A DNA stretch of 64,000 nt from Prevotella intermedia ATCC 25611 = DSM 20706 (GTDB lineage: Bacteria; Bacteroidota; Bacteroidia; Bacteroidales; Bacteroidaceae), in contig NZ_CP019301.1 of assembly GCF_001953955.1 (NCBI RefSeq), positions 133,501 to 197,500 on the forward strand. The letters run 5' to 3'. The translations under genes and the position numbers were made by a program. Within the stretch, counting starts at the first letter, position 1; every line of letters begins with the position of its first letter. The notes under the pieces were generated by a model that was given only the letters and a program-made list of their open reading frames with translations, was not told where the DNA came from and did not search any database. Positions 8,969-17,169 of the stretch are shown here, piece after piece.

Positions 8969-10072
8969 ATGGCACTATATCCAAAACTCATTACCGACGC
9001 ATTGGAGCAGGTAATGTACCCCGGAACAAAGAAAAACCTCATAGAAAGCGAAATGCTTGCCGACGATATACGCATCGATGGAAACAAAGTGAGCTTCACT
9101 TTGGTGTTTCCACGCGAGACTGACCCCTTTATGAAGTCTACCATCAAGGCTGCCGAAGCGCAGATACACTACTCGGTGGGCAAAGATGTGGAAGTAGAAA
9201 TAAACACCGAATTCAAGTCTGCGCCACGCCCTGAGGTGGGCAAAATGCTGCCGCAGGTGAAGAATGTAATCGCCGTCAGTTCGGGAAAAGGCGGCGTGGG
9301 CAAGAGCACCGTATCTGCCAATCTCGCCATTGCCTTGGCTCGCTTGGGCTACAAGGTGGGCTTGTTGGACACCGACGTGTTCGGTCCCAGTATGCCGAAG
9401 ATGTTTGGCGTAGAACAGGAACGCCCTTTCGCCGTAGAGAAAGACGGCAGGCAACTCATCGAACCCATCGAAAAGTATGGCGTGAAGTTGCTTTCCATCG
9501 GCTTTTTCGTAAACCCCGACACCGCAACGCTGTGGCGTGGCAGTATGGCTTGCAACGCTTTGAAGCAGCTGATTGCCGATGCCGACTGGGGCGAGTTGGA
9601 CTATTTCATTCTCGATACGCCTCCGGGCACGAGCGACATTCACCTCACGCTTCTCCAAACTTTGGCTATCACGGGCGCAGTCATCGTTTCTACCCCGCAA
9701 AACGTGGCACTTGCCGATGCGCGTAAGGGCATAGATATGTACCGAAACGAAAAGGTGAATGTGCCAATTCTTGGTTTGGTGGAGAATATGGCGTACTTCA
9801 CGCCTGCCGAACTGCCCAACAACAAGTATTACATCTTCGGCAAAGACGGTGCAAAGAACCTCGCCAAGGAAATGAACTGTCCGCTTTTGGCACAGATTCC
9901 GTTGGTACAGAGCATCTGCGAGAACGGCGACAAGGGCGAGCCATCGGCAGTAGACATCGACAGCGTAACGGGTCAGGCATTCATAAACCTTGCACAAGCT
10001 GTGGTTACGGTGGTGAACCGACGCAACAAGGAGCAAGACCCTACGAAGATAGTGAAGGTGTCGCAGCAGTAA
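8969..10072 (+). CDS. Mrp/ApbC-type P-loop Fe-S cluster carrier
   Basis: ATP-dependent scaffold or carrier that helps mature iron-sulfur proteins in the cytoplasm, 367 residues. An N-terminal DUF59 (MIP18-like) domain covers about residues 1-85. The deviant Walker A motif SSGKGGVGKST follows, then LLDTDVFGPSMPKMFG and LDYFILDTPPGTSD (Walker B/switch), and VIVSTPQNVALADARKGI. I do not see the CxxC pair found in some homologues. The start is set by the promoter and agrees with the family start (MALYPKLITDALEQV). It is followed by a terminator, so it stands alone. Confidence 0.92.
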   Translation: MALYPKLITDALEQVMYPGTKKNLIESEMLADDIRIDGNKVSFTLVFPRETDPFMKSTIKAAEAQIHYSVGKDVEVEINTEFKSAPRPEVGKMLPQVKNVIAVSSGKGGVGKSTVSANLAIALARLGYKVGLLDTDVFGPSMPKMFGVEQERPFAVEKDGRQLIEPIEKYGVKLLSIGFFVNPDTATLWRGSMACNALKQLIADADWGELDYFILDTPPGTSDIHLTLLQTLAITGAVIVSTPQNVALADARKGIDMYRNEKVNVPILGLVENMAYFTPAELPNNKYYIFGKDGAKNLAKEMNCPLLAQIPLVQSICENGDKGEPSAVDIDSVTGQAFINLAQAVVTVVNRRNKEQDPTKIVKVSQQ

Positions 10073-10098
10073 AAAAGATAACGAAACAATAACAAAAA

Positions 10099-10132
10099 AT
10101 GGGAAGCCGTGTTGGGCTTCCCATTCTTTTTT
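10099..10132 (+). terminator. rho-independent terminator after the Mrp gene
   Basis: ATGGGAAGCC pairs with GGCTTCCCAT across gtgttg, followed by TCTTTTTT. Confidence 0.9.
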
Positions 10133-10219
10133 CTGCTTGTAAAGGCGTTGTTCATCGCCTTCTTCGCATTTTACGTTATATGGTGTTGAACATCAGACAG
10201 ATAAACGGAGTATGGCGAG

Positions 10220-10705
10220 TTATGCCTTTGTGTTTTTCTGCTGTTGTTCCAACTTCTCTGCTTCGCGCACCTTCTTTAGTTTTCTGTGTGCAGCGATGTG
10301 CGTTACGAATACGATGGAAACGACAGTACCGCCCTTTATTACCTCGGGTACCTTGTCTTTGAAGTGTATTAAACCGTTGATGGCAATGAACAAGCCAATT
10401 GTGGCAACCTCTATGGCGAAGATGCGGTAGAATTTGCTTGCCACAACGGCTTGACGTACAGTCTTTATTTCAAAGTCGTTGCGTACCCAACGCTGCGTGG
10501 GGCGATAGGAAGCGAGGTGCAATAGCACAGCGGCAATACTGATAGTGGTTAGTGCTATGAGTATATCGGTTTCGGCTTTGTGCCTTGCAATAGCCACAAT
10601 GCCTATTATCCACATAACGAGGAGGATAGCTGCCGACACGGCTTCGTAGATAGTAGATTGCTGCGTACGGCGTAGTCGGAGTTTTTCAATCGGTGTTGTT
10701 GCCAT
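10220..10705 (-). CDS. four-helix membrane protein, unknown function
   Basis: 161 residues with about four predicted membrane spans (residues 20-40, 47-66, 92-112 and 122-140) and a charged C-terminal tail (HRKLKKVREAEKLEQQQ). I do not recognise the family. Its start overlaps the last 20 nt of the upstream ribbon-helix-helix gene, so the two are almost certainly translated from one mRNA and may act together. Confidence 0.7.
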   Translation of the reverse strand: MATTPIEKLRLRRTQQSTIYEAVSAAILLVMWIIGIVAIARHKAETDILIALTTISIAAVLLHLASYRPTQRWVRNDFEIKTVRQAVVASKFYRIFAIEVATIGLFIAINGLIHFKDKVPEVIKGGTVVSIVFVTHIAAHRKLKKVREAEKLEQQQKNTKA

Positions 10706-10910
10706 CTTTATTGTTTGTTTTTATTGTAGCTTCACCCTTCGTTTTCTGCTTCGGAAGGCGGCGTGCCTTGCGCAGTGCTTCGGTTATAATCCACTGCAGC
10801 TGTCCGTTGGTAGACCGAAACTCGTCGGCTGCCCACTTCTCTATGGCACTCATCGTGTCCGCATCGACCCGAAGAATGAAGCTTTTGGTGTTGTTGTCTT
10901 TCTTTGCCAT
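10686..10910 (-). CDS. Arc-like ribbon-helix-helix DNA-binding protein
   Basis: 74 residues. The segment [23 protein letters not shown] then [17 protein letters not shown] matches the Arc/MetJ ribbon-helix-helix layout: a beta strand, then two helices with the NGQL turn. The C-terminal tail is Lys/Asn rich. It overlaps the following membrane protein gene by 20 nt. Small regulators of this type often control their own operon. There is no sign of a toxin partner, so an antitoxin role is not supported. Confidence 0.75.
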   Translation of the reverse strand: MAKKDNNTKSFILRVDADTMSAIEKWAADEFRSTNGQLQWIITEALRKARRLPKQKTKGEATIKTNNKDGNNTD

Positions 10911-11049
10911 GTACTTTTTCGCTTACGGCTACAAAGCCATTGGTTCTTTTTCTGTTCGTCAAAGCGTCGTTTTCTTGCCGTGGCAATGCTCAAGGAAGTT
11001 GCGTATTGCTCGTTTGGCTTGATGAAAACGCCTTGTATACTGAACGTAT

Positions 11050-11073
11050 CGTTGGGGCGGAGGTGCCCCAACG
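11050..11073. terminator. strong inverted repeat after the SPFH gene
   Basis: CGTTGGGGC pairs perfectly with GCCCCAACG around ggaggt. It lies 10 nt beyond the minus-strand SPFH stop. A T-run follows only on the + strand, so its terminator role for the minus strand is uncertain. Confidence 0.45.
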
Positions 11074-11082
11074 AGTTTGTTT

Positions 11083-12048
11083 TTACATATTCAGCGTGCC
11101 CGAATTTACAACAGGTTGGGTTGCGCTTTCGCTGCACAACACCACCATAAGGTTGCTCACCATGGCTGCTTTCTTGTCCTCGTCAAGCTCTACAATGTTT
11201 TCCTTGTCGAGCTTTTTCAGTGCCATATCCACCATTGACACTGCTCCTTCTACGATTTTCTCGCGTGCAGAGATGATAGCACTTGCCTGTTGGCGGCGCA
11301 ACATAACGGCGGCAATCTCTGGAGCGTACGCAAGATAGTTGATGCGAGCCTCTATAATCTCGATGCCAGCCATCTCTAAACGCTCGTCGAGAGTCTGCTC
11401 CAACAGTTTGTTTATCTCTTCGCTGTTGTCTCGGAGGGTTTGTGCCTCGCCGTCGTCGTCGAGGTTGTCGTAGGCGTATTGACCTGCCACGTGGCGCAAG
11501 GCAGCATCGCCCTGTATGCGCACGAAGCGTTCGAACGCCTCCATAATGTTGCCTACAGCTGCTTTTGTGCTTATCTCTTCGCTTGAACCAGCCATTGTCT
11601 CAGAGTCAATCTCAAAGATTGCCTTGTACGTATCTTTGAGTCGCCACACCAACATCATACCAATCATAACGGGGTTGCCCGTCTTATCGTTCACTTTGAT
11701 AGGCTCAGCGTCGATGTTGCGTGCACGGAACGACAGCTTTTTGGTGTTGATGAAAGGGTTTACCCAGTGGAAACCCACCTCGGTGAAGGTTCCCTTGTAT
11801 TGTCCGAAGAACATCATAACGCGCGCCTCGTTGGGTTCTATCTTCACGAAACCGCAGGCACAAAAGAGGAAACTCAGCAGCAGCACCGCAGCAAGAGCAA
11901 GCCAGATTCCGCCGTTTTGGTCGTCGTCCAGCAATATAAAACCATAAATCGCACTTGCCACACCACCTATAAAGGCTGCAAGAACGAGTACGAGCATAAC
12001 AAAACCGTTTATTACACTTCCTTTAAATGCAAATTCTTTCTTTTCCAT
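11083..12048 (-). CDS. SPFH/Band 7 domain membrane protein
   Basis: 321 residues from ATG 12048 ([10 protein letters not shown]). Two hydrophobic segments near the N-terminus (about residues 13-37 and 45-65) anchor it. The SPFH region follows, with [55 protein letters not shown] and a helical part (residues 170-300) rich in Glu/Ala. Such proteins oligomerise at membrane microdomains and often assist proteases or membrane repair. The start follows from the promoter at 12100-12132; an in-frame ATG at 12102 lies in the promoter itself. The gene appears monocistronic. Confidence 0.85.
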   Translation of the reverse strand: MEKKEFAFKGSVINGFVMLVLVLAAFIGGVASAIYGFILLDDDQNGGIWLALAAVLLLSFLFCACGFVKIEPNEARVMMFFGQYKGTFTEVGFHWVNPFINTKKLSFRARNIDAEPIKVNDKTGNPVMIGMMLVWRLKDTYKAIFEIDSETMAGSSEEISTKAAVGNIMEAFERFVRIQGDAALRHVAGQYAYDNLDDDGEAQTLRDNSEEINKLLEQTLDERLEMAGIEIIEARINYLAYAPEIAAVMLRRQQASAIISAREKIVEGAVSMVDMALKKLDKENIVELDEDKKAAMVSNLMVVLCSESATQPVVNSGTLNM

Positions 12049-12099
12049 AGTTCTATTGTTTTTGAATGTTATCTTAAAAGTAATATCATTTTGATATCG

Positions 12100-12132
12100 C
12101 AAAGATATGCTTTTAATTTTGAATTTGCCAAA
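12100..12132 (-). promoter_or_regulatory. promoter of the SPFH gene
   Basis: On the minus strand TTTG (12129-12132), a 21-nt spacer, then TATCTTTG (12100-12107). Confidence 0.75.
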
Positions 12133-12174
12133 TGTTTCTGCAATAATTAAGATACATTAACGATACTATCAGAC

Positions 12175-12345
12175 AGCGGAACGCCCTTGCAGCATTGGTG
12201 CAGACCATACTGCACTGACGCTGCAAAGGCGTTGCATCGTTGTTGCAAAGGCATTACACTGAAAGTGCAGAAGCCGTTGCACAACATAAAAACTTACGCA
12301 AGACCGTGTGGAAGTCTGCGCAAAACCGTTCGAAAGTCTGTTCGT
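12175..12345. repeat. TTGCA-rich degenerate repeat tract
   Basis: This tract lies between the SPFH and HutD genes. TGCA occurs many times in degenerate units (ctgcaaaggcgttgca, ttgcaaaggcattaca, gcagaagccgttgca). It then gives two 22-nt imperfect copies beginning gcaagaccgtgtggaagtct and gcaaaaccgttcgaaagtct. No gene is supported here. Confidence 0.45.
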
Positions 12346-12359
12346 TGCTGCACAGAAGC

Positions 12360-12875
12360 CTATTCGGAGAATCTTGCGATAGCGGCTTTGCCCTTCAAGC
12401 AGAATGGTTTTGCGAGGGTGGCAGTGTCGTGTTTGCCGATGCGTTCGCCGTCTACGAAGATGTCTTCGAGGGCAAATACCACCGTTTTTCGGCTGTCGCT
12501 GAAGCATTCGTCCTGCACGATGCCCACTTCAACGTCTATGCCGTGCCGCACGATAATGTTGAAGTCGATAGCCCCCTTTGTGTTTTCAGAGCTTACAACC
12601 TCGTTGCCTTCAAACCTGTATAATTCGTTGTGCGACAGCAGTATGCGGCGTCCGTCTTTCAACAACGTTATTTCGCCCTCCAAGGGGAGTATGTAGCGTG
12701 TGAAGCCCGTGAAGTCGGAGAAGTCGCTTTCCGTCAGTTCGATGATGGCAGACGATATGCGCAAGTCGAAGCGGCGTGCCGCCAAGTCGCCGTCAGCGGG
12801 GCTGATGAATATCTGTCGTGTAGTTCCGCCCTTCCACATTGTGGTCTGGTACTGTTCTTGGGTTGTTATTTCCAT
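12360..12875 (-). CDS. HutD/Ves family protein
   Basis: 171 residues of cupin-like HutD/Ves type. The family signature WKGGTTRQIFISP lies at residues 14-26, followed by RFDLRISSAIIELTESDFSDF and TRYILPLEGEITLL. HutD is linked to histidine utilisation in other bacteria, but no hut genes are present here, so the substrate is unknown. A -7 box (TATATTTG, 12924-12931 on the minus strand) lies about 50 nt upstream; no clear -33 box goes with it. Confidence 0.8.
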   Translation of the reverse strand: MEITTQEQYQTTMWKGGTTRQIFISPADGDLAARRFDLRISSAIIELTESDFSDFTGFTRYILPLEGEITLLKDGRRILLSHNELYRFEGNEVVSSENTKGAIDFNIIVRHGIDVEVGIVQDECFSDSRKTVVFALEDIFVDGERIGKHDTATLAKPFCLKGKAAIARFSE

Positions 12876-12923
12876 GTTTTCCGAAGCATTTTTTGTTTAT
12901 TTATCGTAGTTGTTTCAACACTG

Positions 12924-12931
12924 CAAATATA
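12924..12931 (-). promoter_or_regulatory. -7 box of the HutD gene
   Basis: TATATTTG on the minus strand matches TAnnTTTG. The -33 region is weak. Confidence 0.5.
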
Positions 12932-13006
12932 TGAATTTAATTCCGAAAACCCCTTGTTTTCGTGCGGATAATTGCTGCGTTGGGGAAGGTGAAACTGCAC
13001 TGGATA

Positions 13007-13038
13007 TTTGGTGTTGTGAACGAAAAGTGGTATATTTG
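13007..13038 (+). promoter_or_regulatory. promoter of the 122-residue protein gene
   Basis: TTTG (13007-13010), a 20-nt spacer, then TATATTTG (13031-13038). The start codon is at 13084. Confidence 0.75.
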
Positions 13039-13083
13039 CAGTAGAAACGCAAACACCAATAAGTATTATTCAAACAGTAACCG

Positions 13084-13452
13084 ATGGGAAGAAACAAGTT
13101 TTCGGAAAGCGAAATAAAGGAAATAGCAAAGCTCTTGCGACTTAAAAATGCGGGCAACCGCTACCAACAGAAGCTCGTGCGCCACGACTTGCGTGTGGAT
13201 TACGAGTTCAACATCTCCGATTTCAACCAACCGGGCAAAGCCTTTGGAGAGAAAGAACTGCACGATACGATACGCCGTGGTGCTATCGTTATACTCGACG
13301 AGCAGACCATTGCCGATATGAAAGCAAAGCGAGCACGCGACAAGGCGCGCGACCAAGCACGCCAAGAGGCAGAAGCCATTGCCAGCGGAGAGGTTACGGA
13401 CTGGAAAGAAGCAATGAAAGAGTGGGAAGCACAGACGGAAAACCAGCAATAG
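13084..13452 (+). CDS. conserved small protein of unknown function
   Basis: 122 residues, basic and helical. The N-terminal part (FSESEIKEIAKLLRLKNAG, then YQQKLVRHDLRVDYEFNISDF) looks conserved among Bacteroidetes; I know of no assigned function. The middle (GKAFGEKELHDTIRRGAIVILD) resembles a small winged or SpoVT-like fold, but this is a guess. The C-terminal part (KAKRARDKARDQARQEAEAI) is a charged helix. The segment from 13228 onward, including the 3' flank, is duplicated at 15628-16190. Confidence 0.75.
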   Translation: MGRNKFSESEIKEIAKLLRLKNAGNRYQQKLVRHDLRVDYEFNISDFNQPGKAFGEKELHDTIRRGAIVILDEQTIADMKAKRARDKARDQARQEAEAIASGEVTDWKEAMKEWEAQTENQQ

Positions 13453-13530
13453 CGCATAGGTATTTGTAAGACGCAATGTTGGTTGGGGTGCAATTTATTA
13501 CGCTGCTAACACAGTAGAAAAAATAAAGTG

Positions 13531-13790
13531 TCATATAGAAATTGTAGTTTTCCTAGAATACCTAGAACTTTAAGCCAACGCATAGAAACAACTTTGATTT
13601 TGTAAAGATAATTTATAAGGAAAACGCTAATTTTGATTTGGCATTGCGAAAGCGGCTGTTTTGCATCGCAAAACAGCCGCTTTTACCGTGCAAAACCTAC
13701 GCTTTTGGATTGCAAAACAATAGGTTTTGCAATGCGTTGATAACGAGGTGGTTATACGATAGTTATGCTTGTGAAAAATATTTACACATT
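13531..13790 (+). repeat. dispersed palindromic element, copy B
   Basis: A CTAG-type cluster (13531-13575) is followed by the core: inverted alpha and alpha close together (AAAGCGGCTGTTTTGC, loop atc, GCAAAACAGCCGCTTT), then beta (GCAAAACCTACGCTTT), the tail (GCAAAACAATAGGTTTTGC) and the end GTGAAAAATATTTACAC. It forms a nearly loopless 16-bp hairpin. Copy C is its duplicate. Confidence 0.8.
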
Positions 13791-14136
13791 TGTAACCTGC
13801 TTATCGTTGGTATGGAGGAAGGAGAGAAGGTGCGGACTTCTGTAATAAAGAGGGGGCGATATTTTTCGAGCGAAGTTCTCAACAACTTGTGGGCGGACGA
13901 GATACTGTGCATTTTCATTAAGGTTATTATGTGTTGCTGAGAGTTTTGCTCGAAAATAGAATAACTCTATCTGGTAACAAATAAGAGTTAAGGTCAGTAA
14001 TCAATAAGATAGCCAAAGAAACGGAACTTGATAAATTCTTTGTCTATGGCTATATACTCATAGTGAAAGCCACCAAATACTTTCATTAACCTTACTAAAT
14101 ACTTTTGTTATCTATGCGTGATACAAAAAGATTTTG

Positions 14137-14144
14137 TAACTTTG
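14137..14144 (+). promoter_or_regulatory. -7 box ahead of the S41 protease gene
   Basis: TAACTTTG 30 nt before the start codon. A good -33 box at the normal distance is not visible. The rest of 13791-14136 holds no gene that I can support. Confidence 0.5.
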
Positions 14145-14174
14145 TGGCGACAATTTAATAATACTTGAAATGCT

Positions 14175-15458
14175 ATGAAGAAGTTTTTTATATTTATCAT
14201 CGTTGTTTTAGGACTGATGGTTGCTGTGTTTGCAGCTTATGTTCTGATTAAGTGGTATCCAATCCGTGGACATGCTGAGTTGGAGGAGATTCAACAGTAT
14301 GATACAGATAAGATACCAGTCGAGCCAAAAGATTTCAGAAATGATTTCGAAGAGATATTCGAACTGGTCAAGGATAGGTACCCATATACAGATAAGAAAC
14401 ATATAAACTTCGATTCGATTCACGACACATACCTTCAGCGCATTGATACTATGCAGTCGAAGGTGGCTTATTCATTGCTGATAATGGAATTCTTCAGCAA
14501 TTTGAAATGCGCTCATGCTGATAATTACTGCATACAGTTTCCTTGGTTTATACAAGGACAGAATATCGCAGTCGTTGAGAATCGTGTATTTATTGATAAC
14601 CCATTGGACTTTGCAGTCAAGGCTGGATTGCAGGATAAAGACGAGATTGTTTCAGTAGATGGTGTACCAACAAGAAAATGGGTGATGCGCAATGCCAAGT
14701 ATATCTCTGCCTCTACCGATGCCTACCGTTACCTACGGTCGGCAATGGATATACTCTGTAGTTATACAGACTCTATAAAGACGCTTGGTATTATTCGGCA
14801 TGGCAAACCACTAACGCTCACAGTTCGTTTGCAATCTGAATATTTCCCCACAAAGACAGGGGGACAAAGCGTAACATGGAAAAGCTTATCTTCAAAGGTT
14901 GGATATATTGATGTGAGAAGTATGGAAGATGGTGCTGATACGAAGTTTTATGAAGCTTTGAAACAACTAAGCAAGCTACCATTCCTGATAGTTGATATGC
15001 GTAATAATGGTGGAGGAAACAGTAGGATAGGAGACAGTATTGCGCAGTACCTGATAACAAGTGAACAGGTAATCTGGAATGGTTCTTCAATGTCGCCTTC
15101 TCCTAACCGTTATCAGGGCAAGGTAATTATCCTGATGGGTACTTACACCTGCTCTTCGGCTGAGAGTTTTCTCATTACAATGAAGGAGAGCGGTGATGCT
15201 GTATTGGTTGGTACACCTTCAGCAGGCGATACAGGTGGAAACCCATGCTTATTTAAAACCTCGCATGGAATATTCTATCGGATTCCTGTGGGTCATAGTT
15301 TCACTACTTCCCCCAAGGGCTTCCCTTTAGAAGGCAAAGGGGTAGTTCCCGATTATCTTGTACCGATGCGGGTCAATGATTTCTTATTGGGGAAGGATAC
15401 CCAACTATCTTATGCACTGGAACTGACAGAGAAATATTCACGGCACTTTGCTCGATGA
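14175..15458 (+). CDS. S41-family (C-terminal processing) peptidase
   Basis: 427 residues. An N-terminal membrane anchor or uncleaved signal (FFIFIIVVLGLMVAVFAAYVL, split FFIFIIVVLG and LMVAVFAAYVL) is followed by a periplasmic domain. A PDZ-like stretch lies near residues 135-220 (AGLQDKDEIVSVDGVP), and the S41 catalytic core near 240-420 has KVGYIDVRSM, LIVDMRNNGGGN and TCSSAES. The nucleophile is probably Ser328. The family degrades or trims exported proteins. The gene is bracketed by two copies of a duplicated segment and ends in a good terminator. Its codon use looks more AT-rich than its neighbours, consistent with a later insertion. Confidence 0.87.
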   Translation: MKKFFIFIIVVLGLMVAVFAAYVLIKWYPIRGHAELEEIQQYDTDKIPVEPKDFRNDFEEIFELVKDRYPYTDKKHINFDSIHDTYLQRIDTMQSKVAYSLLIMEFFSNLKCAHADNYCIQFPWFIQGQNIAVVENRVFIDNPLDFAVKAGLQDKDEIVSVDGVPTRKWVMRNAKYISASTDAYRYLRSAMDILCSYTDSIKTLGIIRHGKPLTLTVRLQSEYFPTKTGGQSVTWKSLSSKVGYIDVRSMEDGADTKFYEALKQLSKLPFLIVDMRNNGGGNSRIGDSIAQYLITSEQVIWNGSSMSPSPNRYQGKVIILMGTYTCSSAESFLITMKESGDAVLVGTPSAGDTGGNPCLFKTSHGIFYRIPVGHSFTTSPKGFPLEGKGVVPDYLVPMRVNDFLLGKDTQLSYALELTEKYSRHFAR

Positions 15459-15547
15459 CGAACTAAATCGGACTTTTGATATTTATTCCGATAAAAGGAT
15501 AGATAGAATAACGAAAGTGCAGAAATTATCATACAGAATAATAGCAA

Positions 15548-15587
15548 AAGCCACGCAAACCGACAATTTGCGTGGCTTCTTTTTTTC
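15548..15587 (+). terminator. rho-independent terminator after the S41 gene
   Basis: AAGCCACGCAAA pairs with TTTGCGTGGCTT over a 7-nt loop, followed by CTTTTTTT. Confidence 0.9.
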
Positions 15588-15627
15588 GCTTTGCTCAACA
15601 ACCCGTATTTGTCTTTGAGCGAGTAGG

Positions 15628-15844
15628 CAAAGCCTTTGGCGAAGAGGAACTGCACGATGCAATACGTCGTGGTGCTATCGTTATCCTCGACGAGCAGACC
15701 ATTGCCGATATGAAAGCAAAGCGGGCACGCGACAAGGCGCGCGACCAAGCACGCCAAGAGGCAGAAGCCATTGCCAGCGGAGAAGTTACGGACTGGAAAG
15801 AAGCAATGAAAGAGTGGGAAGCACAGGCAGAAAGCCAGCAATAG
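15628..15844 (+). pseudogene. truncated duplicate of the 122-residue protein gene
   Basis: The reading frame GKAFGEEELHDAIRRGAIVI and the rest up to EWEAQAESQQ is nearly identical to residues 49-122 of the protein encoded at 13084-13452. The first 48 codons are missing; upstream sequence is unrelated and begins right after the S41 terminator. No normal start codon or promoter is present. It is a by-product of the duplication that brackets the protease gene. Confidence 0.85.
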
Positions 15845-15922
15845 CGCATAGGTATTTGTAAGGCGCAATGCAGTTTGGGGTGCAATTCATTACGCTGCTA
15901 ACACAGTAGAAAGAATTAAGGG

Positions 15923-16185
15923 TCATATAGAAATTATAGTTTCTCTATAATCCATAGAACTTTAAGCCAACGCATAGAAATAGCCTTAATTTTGTAAAGA
16001 TAATTTCTTTGAAAAATGCTAATTTCGATTTGGCGTTGCGAAAGCGGCTGTTTTGCGATGCAAAACAGCCGCTTTTACCGTGCAAAACCTACGCTTTTGG
16101 AATACAAAACAATAGGTTTTGCAATGCGTTGATAATGAAGCGGTTATGCAATAGATACACTTGTGAAAAATATTTACACTTTTAT
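15923..16185 (+). repeat. dispersed palindromic element, copy C
   Basis: Same layout as copy B (inverted alpha, alpha, beta, tail; ends TTTTGTAAAGATAATT and GTGAAAAATATTTACAC). It belongs to the duplicated segment starting at 15628. The hairpin loop differs (gat against atc) while the stem is kept. From 16186 to 16329 I see nothing further. Confidence 0.8.
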
Positions 16186-16329
16186 TGCCTACTTTCCGTC
16201 TATAAAACGAGGAATGTAGGGGTAGTTGTGTAGCTGCTGAAAGGGATTCGTCTATGCGGTAAGGCGAAGCGATAGGAGCATTCTGCTGATTATCAGCTGG
16301 CTTTGAGGTGTTGTTTTGGGGCTGCCAAA

Positions 16330-17148
16330 TTATTGGTCGGGGTTCTCCACAAAACCTTTGTATTGGTCTTCCAAGCCGCTGTTTATGCTTTCGTAAGCTT
16401 TTTTCAGGGTTGCCTGCTCGAACTCCGCATCCTTTCCTTTCGGCTCTATGGGTTTGTGAATGGTAAGGGTGAGGGGGTGCCAAACAGGGAAATGCCAGTC
16501 TTTGGTGCGTGGCATTACGTCGAAAGAGCCGTTGATGGTTATCGGACAAACGGGCAGTTGCAGCTCGTTTGCCAGCATGAATGCGCCACGGCGAAATATG
16601 CCCAAATGACCCGTAAAGGTGCGTGCGCCTTCAGGAAATACCACTACCGACATACCTTCGCGAAGGGTTTCGCGGGCTTGGTCGTAGGTTCGCTTTATCT
16701 TGCTCGCTCCTGACTTGTCTACAAATATGTGGTGGGCGGACTCGCAGGCTATGCCTACGAAGGGTATTTTGCGTATTGCCTTCTTCATCAGCCACTTGAA
16801 GTTGCGACCGAGAAAGCCGTAAATAAGGAATATGTCGAACGCTCCTTGGTGATTGGCAACGAACACATAGCTTTGTTTGTCGCACAGATGCTCTCGTCCT
16901 TCAACCTTTACGGGCAGCAAGAGGGCACGAATGACGAACCGTCCCCACAGTTTGCCAGGGTGATAACCCCAGAAATGCCCGTCGCCAAGCCTACACCCAA
17001 CGGCTGTTACAATGGCTGTTATGAGCGATGCAAGCAGGAAGAGGGGCAGGAAAATGAAGAACGCATAGAGCCGATAGAGCAGTGTGAGGACTGCGTTGAG
17101 CGGTGTTTTGCGTTTGGCGAGTGTAGTTGTTTGGTTGTGTTGTTGCAT
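16330..17148 (-). CDS. plsC: 1-acyl-sn-glycerol-3-phosphate acyltransferase (PlsC family)
   Basis: 272 residues. Adds the second acyl chain to lysophosphatidic acid in phospholipid synthesis at the inner membrane. A membrane segment lies at about residues 27-50. The acyltransferase motifs are in order: NHQGAFD (NHx4D), GRNFKWLMKKAIRKIPFVG, FPEGARTF, and PVCPITINGS. Last gene of a probable minus-strand operon with the metallophosphoesterase (21 nt apart) and dihydroorotase. Confidence 0.9.
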   Translation of the reverse strand: MQQHNQTTTLAKRKTPLNAVLTLLYRLYAFFIFLPLFLLASLITAIVTAVGCRLGDGHFWGYHPGKLWGRFVIRALLLPVKVEGREHLCDKQSYVFVANHQGAFDIFLIYGFLGRNFKWLMKKAIRKIPFVGIACESAHHIFVDKSGASKIKRTYDQARETLREGMSVVVFPEGARTFTGHLGIFRRGAFMLANELQLPVCPITINGSFDVMPRTKDWHFPVWHPLTLTIHKPIEPKGKDAEFEQATLKKAYESINSGLEDQYKGFVENPDQ

Positions 17149-17169
17149 TGTAGTTCGGTTTTATGTCGG

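Noticed and set aside
10686-10910. Toxin-antitoxin pair
   Set aside because: The ribbon-helix-helix protein could be an antitoxin, but the partner is a 161-residue membrane protein without any toxin signature.
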